Source: Liolophura sinensis (taxonomy: Eukaryota > Mollusca > Polyplacophora > Chitonida > Chitonidae). Taken from it: 64,000 bases of DNA. Of the stretch, positions 1 through 8,779 are shown in pieces. A program made the position numbers and the translations under genes. Each line of letters opens with the position of its first letter. Position 1 is the first letter of the stretch. The notes beneath the pieces are model-generated. The model ran no database searches. It had not been told where the DNA came from and worked only from the letters and a program-made list of their open reading frames with translations. The stretch spans positions 17,854,001 to 17,918,000 of the forward strand of contig NC_088307.1 of assembly GCF_032854445.1 (NCBI RefSeq), in the 5' to 3' direction.

Positions 1-654
1 GTATTTCGTACAGAGAATTTCAGGGGGGAATAACTCTGGGCCGCTTGTTGACACGGCTATAGACGGGGAACAGCCTTTGGCGCTGTATGGTTAATCTAAT
101 CCCACTTTTTCAAATGGATATATGTAAAACTGAATAAAATAATAATTATTGGGACATCACTGATAGCGCTGTATGGTTAATCTATATAAGCGTCAAGTCC
201 GACATTCATATACCATTCGTAGTCCGTAAAAGGCGTTCCAAGTCTGTAATGGCAAGATCCATTTCCAAAACAACGTTTAACACTAACTCCCAAAGACAAA
301 GGTATTTAAGAAATTATACAAATAAGAAATAAAGCCGGTAACACACAAGAGAGAAGCGGTCATCAGTTTTCAATGATGCCGGGCAGACGATGAATATTCC
401 AGGTAAGAATTCCATATCAAAGTTCAAATTCGTAGTCCGTGAATGAGTTCCATGTCAAATAACAGTTAAACAAGTATCTCAGTCGCGCTTTCATTGCAAC
501 TGTTCATAAAGGCATCATGCTGATGTAATAAGCCCACTTGCTATAATGCTCGCTAGGTCATCGCCCGCCGCTATTCGCTTCTGTACAGACATGAAAAGGT
601 ATGACTGCCGATACCAACAGGTGAAATTATAAGCTATTCTATAAGACAATCCAG
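1..654 (+). repeat. Diverged direct repeat, copy A (interrupted)
   Basis: Positions 1-183 match 910-1092 and positions 529-654 match 1093-1227 with scattered substitutions, so this is a second copy of the same sequence. The copy is split by a 345-bp insertion at 184-528, which copy B lacks. No coding frame is evident. The family is unknown to me. Confidence 0.8.
184..528 (-). mobile_element. 5'-truncated Naiad 3' end, inserted in repeat copy A
   Basis: The reverse complement of this stretch matches 7597-7933, the 3' end of the Naiad element further right, along almost its whole length with point differences. The uninterrupted copy B (910-1227) shows the empty site, reading from ctaatcta directly into agcccac. 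Loss of the 5' part with retention of the 3' end is the usual product of target-primed reverse transcription. The target duplication is at most a few bases (TA or TAA). Confidence 0.7.
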
Positions 655-909
655 AAGCTAGAGACCACATGAAGAAATTCGTCCCGCAAAAATATTACAC
701 AGGAATATGCCTGTTGTCAAATCGATGTCAGTGATAGCGCATTCGTTGGATTTGTGTCATTTTCAGCTTTCCAGATAGCCTAGGTTTTTTTGCCGAACTC
801 ATGTGATTTTTTTTGTACAACATAACTCTAGACCTGAAGGCCGTCAACTAAAACTGACATATTTGAATACGAGCATTCAGTATGAACACATGCCGTATGA
901 ACACATGCC

Positions 910-1227
910 GTATTTCGTACAGAGACTTTCAGGGGGGAATAACTCTGGGCCGCTTGTTGGCACGGCTATAGATGGGGAACAGCCTTTGGCGCTGTATGGT
1001 TAATCTAAGCCCACTTGTTCAAACGGATATATGTAAAACTGAATAAAATAATAATTATTGAGACATCACTGATAGCGCTGTATGGCTAATCTAAGCCCAC
1101 TTGCCATAATGCTCGCTAGGTCATCGCCCGCCGCTATTCGCTTCCGCACATACATGGAAAGGTATGACTGCCGATACGAACAGATAATTGTGTGACGTGA
1201 AAAGCTATTCTATAAGACAATCCAGAA
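910..1227 (+). repeat. Diverged direct repeat, copy B (uninterrupted)
   Basis: This is the second copy of the repeat at 1-654, without the Naiad-derived insertion. It is preceded by a short tandem duplication of the motif gaacacatgccgtat (about 888-915). Confidence 0.8.
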
Positions 1228-1363
1228 TTAGTGTTACATAACCGTGTGATTCCAAGTTATAAGCTTATTTTTACCTATATGTTGCCTAACACGTCCTGTG
1301 GTCATATTCTCTGGATTTGGTGACATTTTATGTAAATTGAATAAAACAATACTATACTATACT

Positions 1364-1420
1364 AAGTGAAATATTCTTGAGTACAGCGTAAAACAACAAT
1401 CAAATAAATAAATAAATATA
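1364..1420 (+). repeat. 3' tail fragment of SINE family A
   Basis: The end of SINE family A is recognisable: aagtgaaatattcttgagta, then cgtaaaacaacaatc and an AAATA tail. Only the 3' end is present. It runs directly into the ctata-rich array. Confidence 0.7.
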
Positions 1421-2010
1421 CTATACTATAGTTATGTACTCTACTCTATAGTTTAACTCTACTATACTTATACTCTACTAAACGATATTATAGCTATACT
1501 GTGCGATACTATAGCTATACTATACGATACTATAGCTATACTATACGATACTATAGCTATACTAGACAATAAATATTCGGCAAGCCCCCACGGACGCCGG
1601 CTGACACACTGCACGCGGGGTGTCACGTCATCACACGCCCTAGACCTGTTACACCCAGTCACCGTGCTGTTCGACCGTACTATTCCCCTACTGTAGTTTT
1701 ACTATAGTATGGCTATACAATATTATAGTTATACTCTACTATAGTTATACTCTGCTATAGTTATACTATACAATACTAAACTGTACTCTACGATACTATA
1801 GTTATACTCTACTATAGTTATACTCGACGATACTATAGTTATACTTTACTATAGTTATACTCGACGATACTCTACGATACGATATTTATACTCTCCTATA
1901 GTTATACTATACTAAACTATACTCTACGATACTACAGTTATACTCTGCAATAGTTATACTATACTATACTAAACTATACTGCACTCTACTCTACTATACT
2001 TAGTCTACTA
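1420..2010. repeat. AT-rich degenerate tandem array (ctatagttata type)
   Basis: About 590 bp is built from variants of gatactatagctatactata and actatagttatactcta. It is interrupted at about 1,565-1,690 by non-repetitive, GC-richer DNA. Short open frames here are by-products of the repeat and not coding. Confidence 0.85.
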
Positions 2011-2107
2011 TTCGACACGCTTCTGTGTTACAGAGACCCGTTTTCCCCACCACCGCCACCACCGCAACGAAAACGAAGCTAGCTCGTCGAGTGCAGCAAG
2101 TCTAGAG

Positions 2108-4228
2108 ATGGAGGAGCCAACCAAGGAAAACTGGAAGATCCCGACGAGTCAGTTCCAACCCGACCCGACCCATGATCTCCTGTCTAGCAGTGAGAATAAT
2201 CTATGGGAACTGTATCGGCAGCACTGGCGCTCGATTCGGAGCCATTTTCACCGCGGCAAGCCAGTCCAAGATCGCTACAACTGACCGATCTGGGCATTAT
2301 GGATGATTATCTAAACGCGATTTATGAGATTCAGCCGACCGCTTTCACCATTATAGTTTTGGGCATATCCTGCGACACAAGGAAACAGAATAGTTAAGTT
2401 ATTATTACCCTACACCAATAATGCCCGAGTACTCGACGCTCCGTACCACGTGGCGTGTCGGGCTGACCTGCGTAAACTCCTCACTCACCATCTCCCCAGC
2501 CAAGATCCACTCGCTTGTGCACAAAAATAACGCCCCGATACGAAATGGACCGTGGACTTCCTCACGAACGTGTTTTTTTTTTGTGCATCAGTTCCCCATT
2601 AGCCCATCGGTGAGGGCGGGGTAATGTTGCCGCCTTTCCTGGCGGCGAACAAGGGGCTGCACACGTTGGGGGAAGGATCTCATTGACCTTACATGGAGAA
2701 TTTGTGTTTGTTCCGTTGTTTGGCCGTCCATCTGGACAAGGTCGACCCCCAAAACTGGGAAAACTAGGCTCAGTTTTACCACCGAACTTATATGGAGGCG
2801 GTAGAAATGGAGGTCAGACATTTCCTCGGTGTAACCCTCAGTGCGGTGGACACGGTGGAGAGCCTATTTAACGTAAACATTTCAGTGTACCAGCTCGTCC
2901 CCATGGACAACTTTAACTCGGCTCAACTCGTCGATCGCAGTGCAGAGCGCTATGCTTCTCTCACCATGCGGTTAAACTTGAACAGTTAGCATTTCAGCTA
3001 CATCAAGGACATGGGGCGTTACGACCAGTCTTTCACCTGTCAAGTGTGTTCTAAGAGCTTCAAAAAGCTATGGAAGTTACGATGGCACGGTCAGACGTGC
3101 ACTGACGCCGTCCGTCGAAAGGAGGGTGTATTCCACAATCAACCGAGTATTTTCGAAGTGTTGGCGAATATGGGTATTTACCTCCGGGAAGGTGACGACG
3201 AAATATTCCCTTACCGAGCATGTTACGACTTCGAAGCTTACCTGGCCCCTGTGGACGAAGCGATGACCGGCTCAACGAAACGGAGGTCCCAACACATCCC
3301 CATGAGTGTCAGGGGAACACCAATGTGCCCGACTACGACCAGCCCGTGCGCCTCATCTCTACCGTCGATCCTCACAAGCTCGTCAAGAGGATGATGGCTT
3401 ACCTCAATACCATCAGTAAGACCACTAGCGCCTATCTCGCCGAGCGTTATGACTATATCCTGGAAGAGTTAAACGAGCGCATCGATCCCAATGACATCAA
3501 GCCGTCTCACACTCGGCGGGTGCAGGACAAATTCGTGGCCTATATCAACCAGCTCCCCGTCCTCCGTACCACGAACGAGGCGTGACTCGTATACGGGGAG
3601 GTAAGCTCTGTCAGGGGATCGTTGGGTTCGATGCTAACACATTGTACTTCGCCTGCCTTGCCTCACTCATGCCGGCGGGTCACTACATCCGATGGCAACG
3701 TGACGGGGAGAAGTTCGTTCCCTCCGGCACCGCAACTCGTCTGGCTGAAAAATGGCTGCACCGGCAGTCGCACCAGCTAGGGGTACCCATCCGCCACCGG
3801 CTGAAACATTCTGAGAAACGGGTCGGTGATAGGCAACTCCCCGTAGACGGGTTCCCTCACATCGACGGATGTCCCACCGTCTTCCAGTTCCACGGCTGCT
3901 ATTATCACTACCACGCCTGTCACTTGAATCACCCACGTCAGGGTGAACTGCACTATAACGACCGGCGAAGGTTGACACCTCAACACGAACAAGGCCTACG
4001 TCCGCCCCCAGGGGTACGAGCTGATATCTATATGGGAGTGCCAGTTTCTTCGTCTGCGGAAAACGAACCCGACCTTGCGCGCCTTCCTGCAGCTGTACAG
4101 CTTGCCCCCGTCACAGCGAAAGCCCAAGACGCAGGGTCAACTGGTGGAGGCTGTCGTCCAAGGCCGGTTGTTTGGCCTCGTCGAATGCGACATTCACGTG
4201 CCGGACCATCTCAAAGCGGAGGAATGTC
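2108..4228 (+). pseudogene. Protein-primed family B DNA polymerase, 5' part (Maverick/Polinton-like), broken
   Basis: This is the remnant of the replicative polymerase of a large DNA transposon of Maverick/Polinton or adintovirus type, which would copy the element from a protein-primed end. It starts with a 58-codon segment at 2108-2284 that ends in TGA, then changes frame several times. Recognisable parts are a C2H2-like finger (Cys10, Cys13, His26 and Cys30 of the frame starting at 3011), an exonuclease-type DFE motif at 3227-3235, and the polymerase motif A region FDANTLY at 3627-3647. The text then reads to about 4228, where a retroelement insertion splits it. The family assignment is from memory of related animal sequences. 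The break pattern (stops, frameshifts, insertion) is seen directly, and the gene cannot be functional. Confidence 0.75.
3765..3892 (+). repeat. 128-bp polymerase segment, copy 1 of a direct duplication
   Basis: This stretch of the polymerase pseudogene recurs at 4233-4360 with the same length and about a dozen substitutions. Copy 1 sits in its expected place in the gene, and copy 2 sits at the left edge of the retroelement insertion. Confidence 0.85.
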
Positions 4229-4360
4229 TCACCAGTCGCACCAGCTGTGGGTACCCATCCGCCACCAGCTGAAACATACCGAGAAACGGGTCAATGATAG
4301 GCAACTCCCCGTAGAAGGGTTCGCCCACATCGACGGATGTCCCACCGTCTTCCAGTTTCA
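4229..4360 (+). repeat. Displaced second copy of the 128-bp polymerase segment
   Basis: It is homologous to 3765-3892 and lies between the 9-bp duplication aggaatgtc (4220-4228) and the start of the Naiad-related sequence. It does not continue the polymerase reading frame at this point, so it belongs to the inserted block. It may have been picked up by template switching during reverse transcription or by later recombination. Confidence 0.7.
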
Positions 4361-4537
4361 TAGGAATGTCGGACTTGACGCTTATATTTATAACCTGTGC
4401 ATGCCCCGATTCTTCTGGTGGTTTTTGACACCGAGGCGAGGCCTCTGCACAGTTATACCAATAATTGATGAACTACAACAATATGTATAGGACTAACGCT
4501 GGGAATTGTGGTGCATGTTCCCAGGGCGAGTCAATAA

Positions 4538-5839
4538 ATGATTCGTTTGCCACTAAGACCCATTTCCATCCAAATACCGGATATATTTGAGAGCATTAAA
4601 CATGGCATTTCGCCCAAACCGTGTTCTATCCAACTGAACGATTGTTTGACACTGAATTCCCAAAGCAAACATTTAACTATTTCCAAATGTGGACATACCA
4701 ATTGTCTTACATGTCCATCATTTGATACATCCGCCACTTTTATTTCCTCACTGACTGGAAAATGTTATTCTGTTAATTCCTACGTTAACTTAAGTTGTAT
4801 TGCGTCCAGTTGTATTTACTTGGTAACATGCAAGAAGTGTGGTCAGCAGTATGTTGGGAAGACCACCCAGAAACTACATCTTCGGGTGAACAGGCACCGT
4901 AAGTCCGTGCGCAAGAAACAAATGCTAATAGGCAAGCATTTCTGTGCCTCCGACCATGACTGGAACCATTTCAACATTCAAATAATAGAATCAGTTTATC
5001 CATCAACAAATGAGACTGATGTCGAATTTGAACGTAAAATCCGTGACCGTGAGCTTTTCTGGATGCTAGAGATTGGTTCAGTCTTCCCATATGGGTTGAA
5101 TGATAACGTTATGGGAATCGGCAATGTAACATCTAGCCAACCATGTGACTCCATCGTAACAAATTTATTCAAATACCGTAAACGTAGACCTCGCAGTCAT
5201 GGTAGGAGGAAGTTCAACAGAAACATGATTCACACACACGTTACAGTTAGCTATTTAGTAGGATTGTCGTATGACACCAATAGCATGCATGCTCTATGCA
5301 CAGTATTATATGCACTGCCATTGAACTTGCTAAAACAGGTCGTTCAAGACGTATCCAATAACATACACAATTTTAATGTTCCACCTTACCTTGTACGTCT
5401 GTGTCAAGACATATCGTATTTTCGATTGAATCGCCCTGTAACTACAATTGAAACTCAACACGATCGACTCTTCCTGAAGATGAAGTATTTAGACAGTGGC
5501 CTTGATTTAATTAACCTACCACGTATCTTTAATGAACCTGATGTTCGTAGTGCTGTGCCTAATTATTTTAATATCCAAGAGCCACCTTGCATATCCTATG
5601 AGTATACAAAGCCTATCGCTTCCAAACTTTTCAATTATTCCCAGGCCATCAAGGAGTTCGATCTGGCGACGTATACTTCTGGCGGCTATAACTGTGATTG
5701 TGAATCCTCAGTTTTTACCTACGACAAATGTAAACATGTCCTGACTGGTGACCTTAATATTATTAAGAATCATAATCTCAGGAATCTCTTTGTGAGGGGT
5801 CCTAAGTATAGAGAAAAGAGTAATGTCAACATTCAATGA
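4538..5839 (+). CDS. Naiad endonuclease and CxC-linker part (GIY-YIG), 433 codons
   Basis: This part would nick target DNA for retrotransposition. The 433-residue frame has a Cys cluster near the N-terminus (Cys51, Cys56, Cys59). The GIY-YIG core follows, with IYL at 93-95, Cys98 and Cys101, YVG at 105-107, Arg116 and His120, then His134 and His140, and a likely catalytic Glu172 in RELFWM. The two Cys and two His fit the CCHH motif of Penelope-type endonucleases. The CxC motif that links endonuclease to RT in Naiads is Cys386-Asp-Cys388, followed by Cys398 and TGDL (403-406). The codon before the first Met is TAA. Upstream, another frame from 4468 (Cys-x2-Cys at about 4507-4518) may be a frameshifted N-terminus. 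The frame ends at TGA 5837-5839 and the RT continues in the same frame. Confidence 0.85.
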   Translation: MIRLPLRPISIQIPDIFESIKHGISPKPCSIQLNDCLTLNSQSKHLTISKCGHTNCLTCPSFDTSATFISSLTGKCYSVNSYVNLSCIASSCIYLVTCKKCGQQYVGKTTQKLHLRVNRHRKSVRKKQMLIGKHFCASDHDWNHFNIQIIESVYPSTNETDVEFERKIRDRELFWMLEIGSVFPYGLNDNVMGIGNVTSSQPCDSIVTNLFKYRKRRPRSHGRRKFNRNMIHTHVTVSYLVGLSYDTNSMHALCTVLYALPLNLLKQVVQDVSNNIHNFNVPPYLVRLCQDISYFRLNRPVTTIETQHDRLFLKMKYLDSGLDLINLPRIFNEPDVRSAVPNYFNIQEPPCISYEYTKPIASKLFNYSQAIKEFDLATYTSGGYNCDCESSVFTYDKCKHVLTGDLNIIKNHNLRNLFVRGPKYREKSNVNIQ

Positions 5840-5902
5840 AACAAAAAAAATATCATCTCGGCACTTGAGGAGTATGTTAAAAAATGGTCAAAACGGGAGA
5901 AA

Positions 5903-7222
5903 GTGGATTCTTCGGTACTTAACGATTGGCTTGAGATTGTCAAAAAGAAAGTTAGTTTGACTATACACCGTCTAGACATTGATGCTCTGCCTAAAGTTAA
6001 ACAGGTTCTGAAGGATCCCACTGTGCAAAAAACACTCGCTGACCTTCATAGTAAATTTGTCATCACTGTAGCAGACAAGGCTCCTAATAATGTCATCTTT
6101 ATTTGCAAGAATTATTATTATCAAATTCTTGTTCAAGAGCTATATGCATCTACAACGACATCCGCGTATTCTGCTACTACATGTACTCTGGAGGAACTAT
6201 TTAACAAACACAAAACCTTTCTTAAAGAAAGGCGCATACATATACCTACACGTCACACAGAAATACCACAACTTTACTGCATTCCTAAAATGCATAAATC
6301 CCCGTACAAGGCCCAATTTATTGCAGGTTCAAGAAGCTGTACCACCAAACTCTTGTCAACCCTACTTACGACAGCGTTACAAGAAGTAAAGTCATTTTGG
6401 AATAAGTATTGTTGTGCCATAACAAAAAATTCAGGTGTCAACTGCATGTGGATTCTTAACAACTCCAAACGTCTTACAGAAGAACTCGATGCTCATATGC
6501 ATACACCGTACAAAGATGTATCCAGATGGGATTTCTCTACTCTCTATACTACGATTCCTCTCAAAGATCTTATTAAAAGAATATCGTCGTTAATTGTCTC
6601 GGTATTTACTAAAACAGGTCATCGTTACATTAACGGCAGAAGCAATAAGGCTTTCTTTAGTTCTACTCTTTATAAAGGTTACCACTCATGGGATGTTACA
6701 TTATTTATTGAATTACTTGAATTTCTCAATAATAACATCTATGTGAAATTCAGAGATACCATTTACCAACAGTGCATAGGTATTCCAATGGGTACCAATT
6801 GTGCGCCTCTTTTGGCAGACCTATACCTGTTTTCATATGAATACGACTATATGCAGAAATTACTTAAAAGTAATATCTTTAAAGCTCTATCCTTTTCATT
6901 TACCAAGCGGTATATTGATGATCTACTGGCGTTAAATAATTCCCATATTGCTCAAGCGGTGAAGGAAATCTATCCGCCTTCATTGGATTTAAAGGAGACA
7001 ACAGATAGTCCTGATGGTACATCTTATTTGGATCTATATCTGTACAAAGACGAACAAGGTCTCCTTTCACGCCGCCTTTACGACAAAAGGGATAATTTCA
7101 ATTTTGATATTGTAAATTATCCTTATTTAGATAGCAATATACCAAAGGGTCTTGCATATGGCGTGTACATATCTCGCCTTGTAGCATTTATCAGATCTTG
7201 CGATCAAACGCCTTCATTCTAA
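5903..7222 (+). CDS. Naiad reverse transcriptase part, 439 codons from first Met
   Basis: This is the reverse transcriptase of the same element, related to telomerase RT. It lies in the same frame as the endonuclease. The frame is open from 5840, straight after the TGA, so the Met at 5903 is only the first ATG and probably not a true start. Motifs in order are VADKAPNN (57-64), IPKMHKSP (127-134), motif A WDFSTLYTTIP with Asp210, motif B GIPMGTNCAP (293-302), motif C YIDD (337-340) and SYLDLYL (374-380). The region between the fingers motifs and motif A could hold the insertion-in-fingers domain reported for Naiads. The frame stops at TAA 7220-7222, short of the family's C-terminus, which continues in another frame. 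Confidence 0.88.
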   Translation: MDSSVLNDWLEIVKKKVSLTIHRLDIDALPKVKQVLKDPTVQKTLADLHSKFVITVADKAPNNVIFICKNYYYQILVQELYASTTTSAYSATTCTLEELFNKHKTFLKERRIHIPTRHTEIPQLYCIPKMHKSPYKAQFIAGSRSCTTKLLSTLLTTALQEVKSFWNKYCCAITKNSGVNCMWILNNSKRLTEELDAHMHTPYKDVSRWDFSTLYTTIPLKDLIKRISSLIVSVFTKTGHRYINGRSNKAFFSSTLYKGYHSWDVTLFIELLEFLNNNIYVKFRDTIYQQCIGIPMGTNCAPLLADLYLFSYEYDYMQKLLKSNIFKALSFSFTKRYIDDLLALNNSHIAQAVKEIYPPSLDLKETTDSPDGTSYLDLYLYKDEQGLLSRRLYDKRDNFNFDIVNYPYLDSNIPKGLAYGVYISRLVAFIRSCDQTPSF

Positions 7223-7307
7223 GTTTCTCAAATTTTACAATGAGTATAACACTCTCGTTGGCAGGTATGGACAGAGCGTTCAGAATCTTTGGCGATCTGC
7301 ATTGTGA
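7215..7307 (+). pseudogene. Out-of-frame C-terminal remnant of the Naiad RT
   Basis: In the frame starting at 7215 the sequence reads HSKFLKFYNEYNTLVGRYGQ and on to a TGA at 7305-7307. This resembles the RLxxKFxxFY...LVxxYG end that I recall for Penelope-type RTs. The preceding RT frame ends in SRLVAFIRSCD near 7204. About 20-30 residues expected between the two are absent, so an out-of-frame deletion is likely. Confidence 0.6.
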
Positions 7308-7933
7308 TCAACCACATAGACGGCGCTGTTATCCCTATGTACATATCTATCAAGTACATGGTATTTAACAACATAGATGGATGCCCAGTGTAACCGTCTA
7401 TCTTGTATGTCATGTGTAGCATCATACATGGCGCCTCTTGTAGCATGAGATCTTTACATATTAACGGGAAAGACGTAATCGTCCGTTACTTTTGAATCAC
7501 AATCTGATCGGTTAGGGTCTGTAATGCTCTTCATTTTCAAACTGTATCTAATACCGCTTAACCTGGGGCTAGGGGCCGTAAAGGTAGTCATGCTCATTAC
7601 ATCTGCATGATGCTTTTATGAACAGTTGCAATTAAAGAGCGACTGAGATACTTGTTTAATTGTTATTTGACATGGAACTCATTCACGGACTACGAATTTG
7701 AACTTTGATATGGAATTCATGCCTGGAATATTCATTGTCTGCCCGGCATCATTGAAAACTGATGACCGCTTCTCTCTAGTGTGTTACCGGCATTATTTCT
7801 TATTTGTATAATTTCTTACATACCTTTTTCTTTGGGAGCTAGTGTTAAACGTTATTTTGGAGATGGATTATCGACTTGGAACGCCCTTTATGGACTACGA
7901 ATGGTATAGGAATGTCGGACTTTACGCTTATAT
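7308..7933 (+). other. Naiad 3' untranslated region
   Basis: This is non-coding. From 7597 on it matches the truncated inverted copy at 184-528, which marks it as part of the element. A short hairpin (taacgg 7462-7467 with ccgtta 7483-7488) lies downstream of an ATGA at 7445-7448. I do not see a convincing SECIS core. An open frame starting at 7842 runs across the element's 3' end into the polymerase pseudogene and is a chance join. Confidence 0.6.
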
Positions 7934-7935
7934 CA

Positions 7936-8770
7936 AGGAATGTCCACCCATATTTAAAAACATCGATTTGAGTCCGGGGGACATAGGTCCCACCATGGCG
8001 GAGTTTGCTCAGGTACATGAGATCATGCCCGGTTCCAGGCGAATGCTGATCGGGAGTACGTTCGGCACGGAAATTCTGCTGGCCACCCCGTTACTCCAGT
8101 GGTATCTCGCTCACGGGTTGGTAGTGACCCGCGTCTACCAAGTGGTGGAGTACACGCCCGAGCGAGCCTTTCAAACATTCTCGGACGGCGTCACTCAAGC
8201 CCTGCGAGAGGGAGACGGCGACCCTTCCAAGGCTCTTATCGGGGAAACGATGAAGTTGTTGTGAAATTCCGGCTATGGCAAAACCGTGACAAACCAAGAC
8301 CAGCATGTAGATATGAAAATCTGTGACCTGACGAACACGCGCTAGTTACTGGAGAGTGTACGGTGACGTACCGTCGACCAAATCGATGACAACGCCCTCG
8401 AAGTTGTGAGCAGCAAGAGGACCATTTGTTACAACCTCTTGCAAATAAGATGTATTGTGTACCAGTATGCCAATCCCTGCAACTTGGAGTTTTACTATGA
8501 TTTTATGACTCGTTTTTTTTAACACGGCAGACTGGCAGTACTATGAGATGGACACGGACTCTACGTACATGGTCTGACCCGGACTGGGGATCCTTGGTTA
8601 AACCTGAGCTGCGGGCGGTGTACGAGACGGAGCGGGACAAATGGTTGCCTCGACGCGACCACTGCGACTTTGATAAACGTACGCCGGGGCATTTCAAAGT
8701 CGGGTGGACTGGTGACGCTATCGTCAGTTTGAGTTCGAAGACATACTATTGCTACGGTAAAGAGTCGAAC
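7936..8770 (+). pseudogene. Protein-primed family B DNA polymerase, 3' part, broken
   Basis: This continues the polymerase pseudogene split at 4228. An open stretch runs to TGA 8262-8264, and that stop falls inside the K-x3-NS-x-YG motif of family B polymerases (motif B). About 290 bp later the catalytic motif C appears as DTDS at 8551-8562, with a frame change just after it. The conserved SSKTYYCYG block follows at about 8739-8760. The coding match fades near 8770, where the opposite-strand integrase begins. It is clearly dead because of the stops and frameshifts. Confidence 0.75.
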
Positions 8771-8779
8771 AAGAAAGTC

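Larger units (their letters stand above)
4361..7935 (+). mobile_element. Naiad-type Penelope-like retroelement (permuted EN-RT), defective
   Basis: The domain order is GIY-YIG endonuclease, CxC linker, reverse transcriptase, which is the order described for the Naiad clade of Penelope-like elements. Canonical Penelope elements carry the endonuclease at the C-terminus. A 28-bp piece at 4360-4387 repeats 7906-7933 with one mismatch, like the pseudo-LTR or partial tandem structure usual in this class. The whole inserted block is flanked by aggaatgtc at 4220-4228 and 7936-7944, and it interrupts a DNA polymerase pseudogene. The 3' untranslated part (7308-7933) also occurs as a truncated inverted copy at 184-528. 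The element is inactive because of a stop between the domains and a C-terminal frameshift. Confidence 0.85.

Noticed and set aside
7445-7500. SECIS element in the Naiad 3' untranslated region
   Set aside because: ATGA, a small hairpin and a downstream GA are present, but the helix joining the core does not pair, so I do not call it.
7842-8264. A single 140-codon gene
   Set aside because: Its first part is the Naiad 3' end (repeated at 184-528) and its second part is the polymerase pseudogene. The open frame across the junction is accidental.
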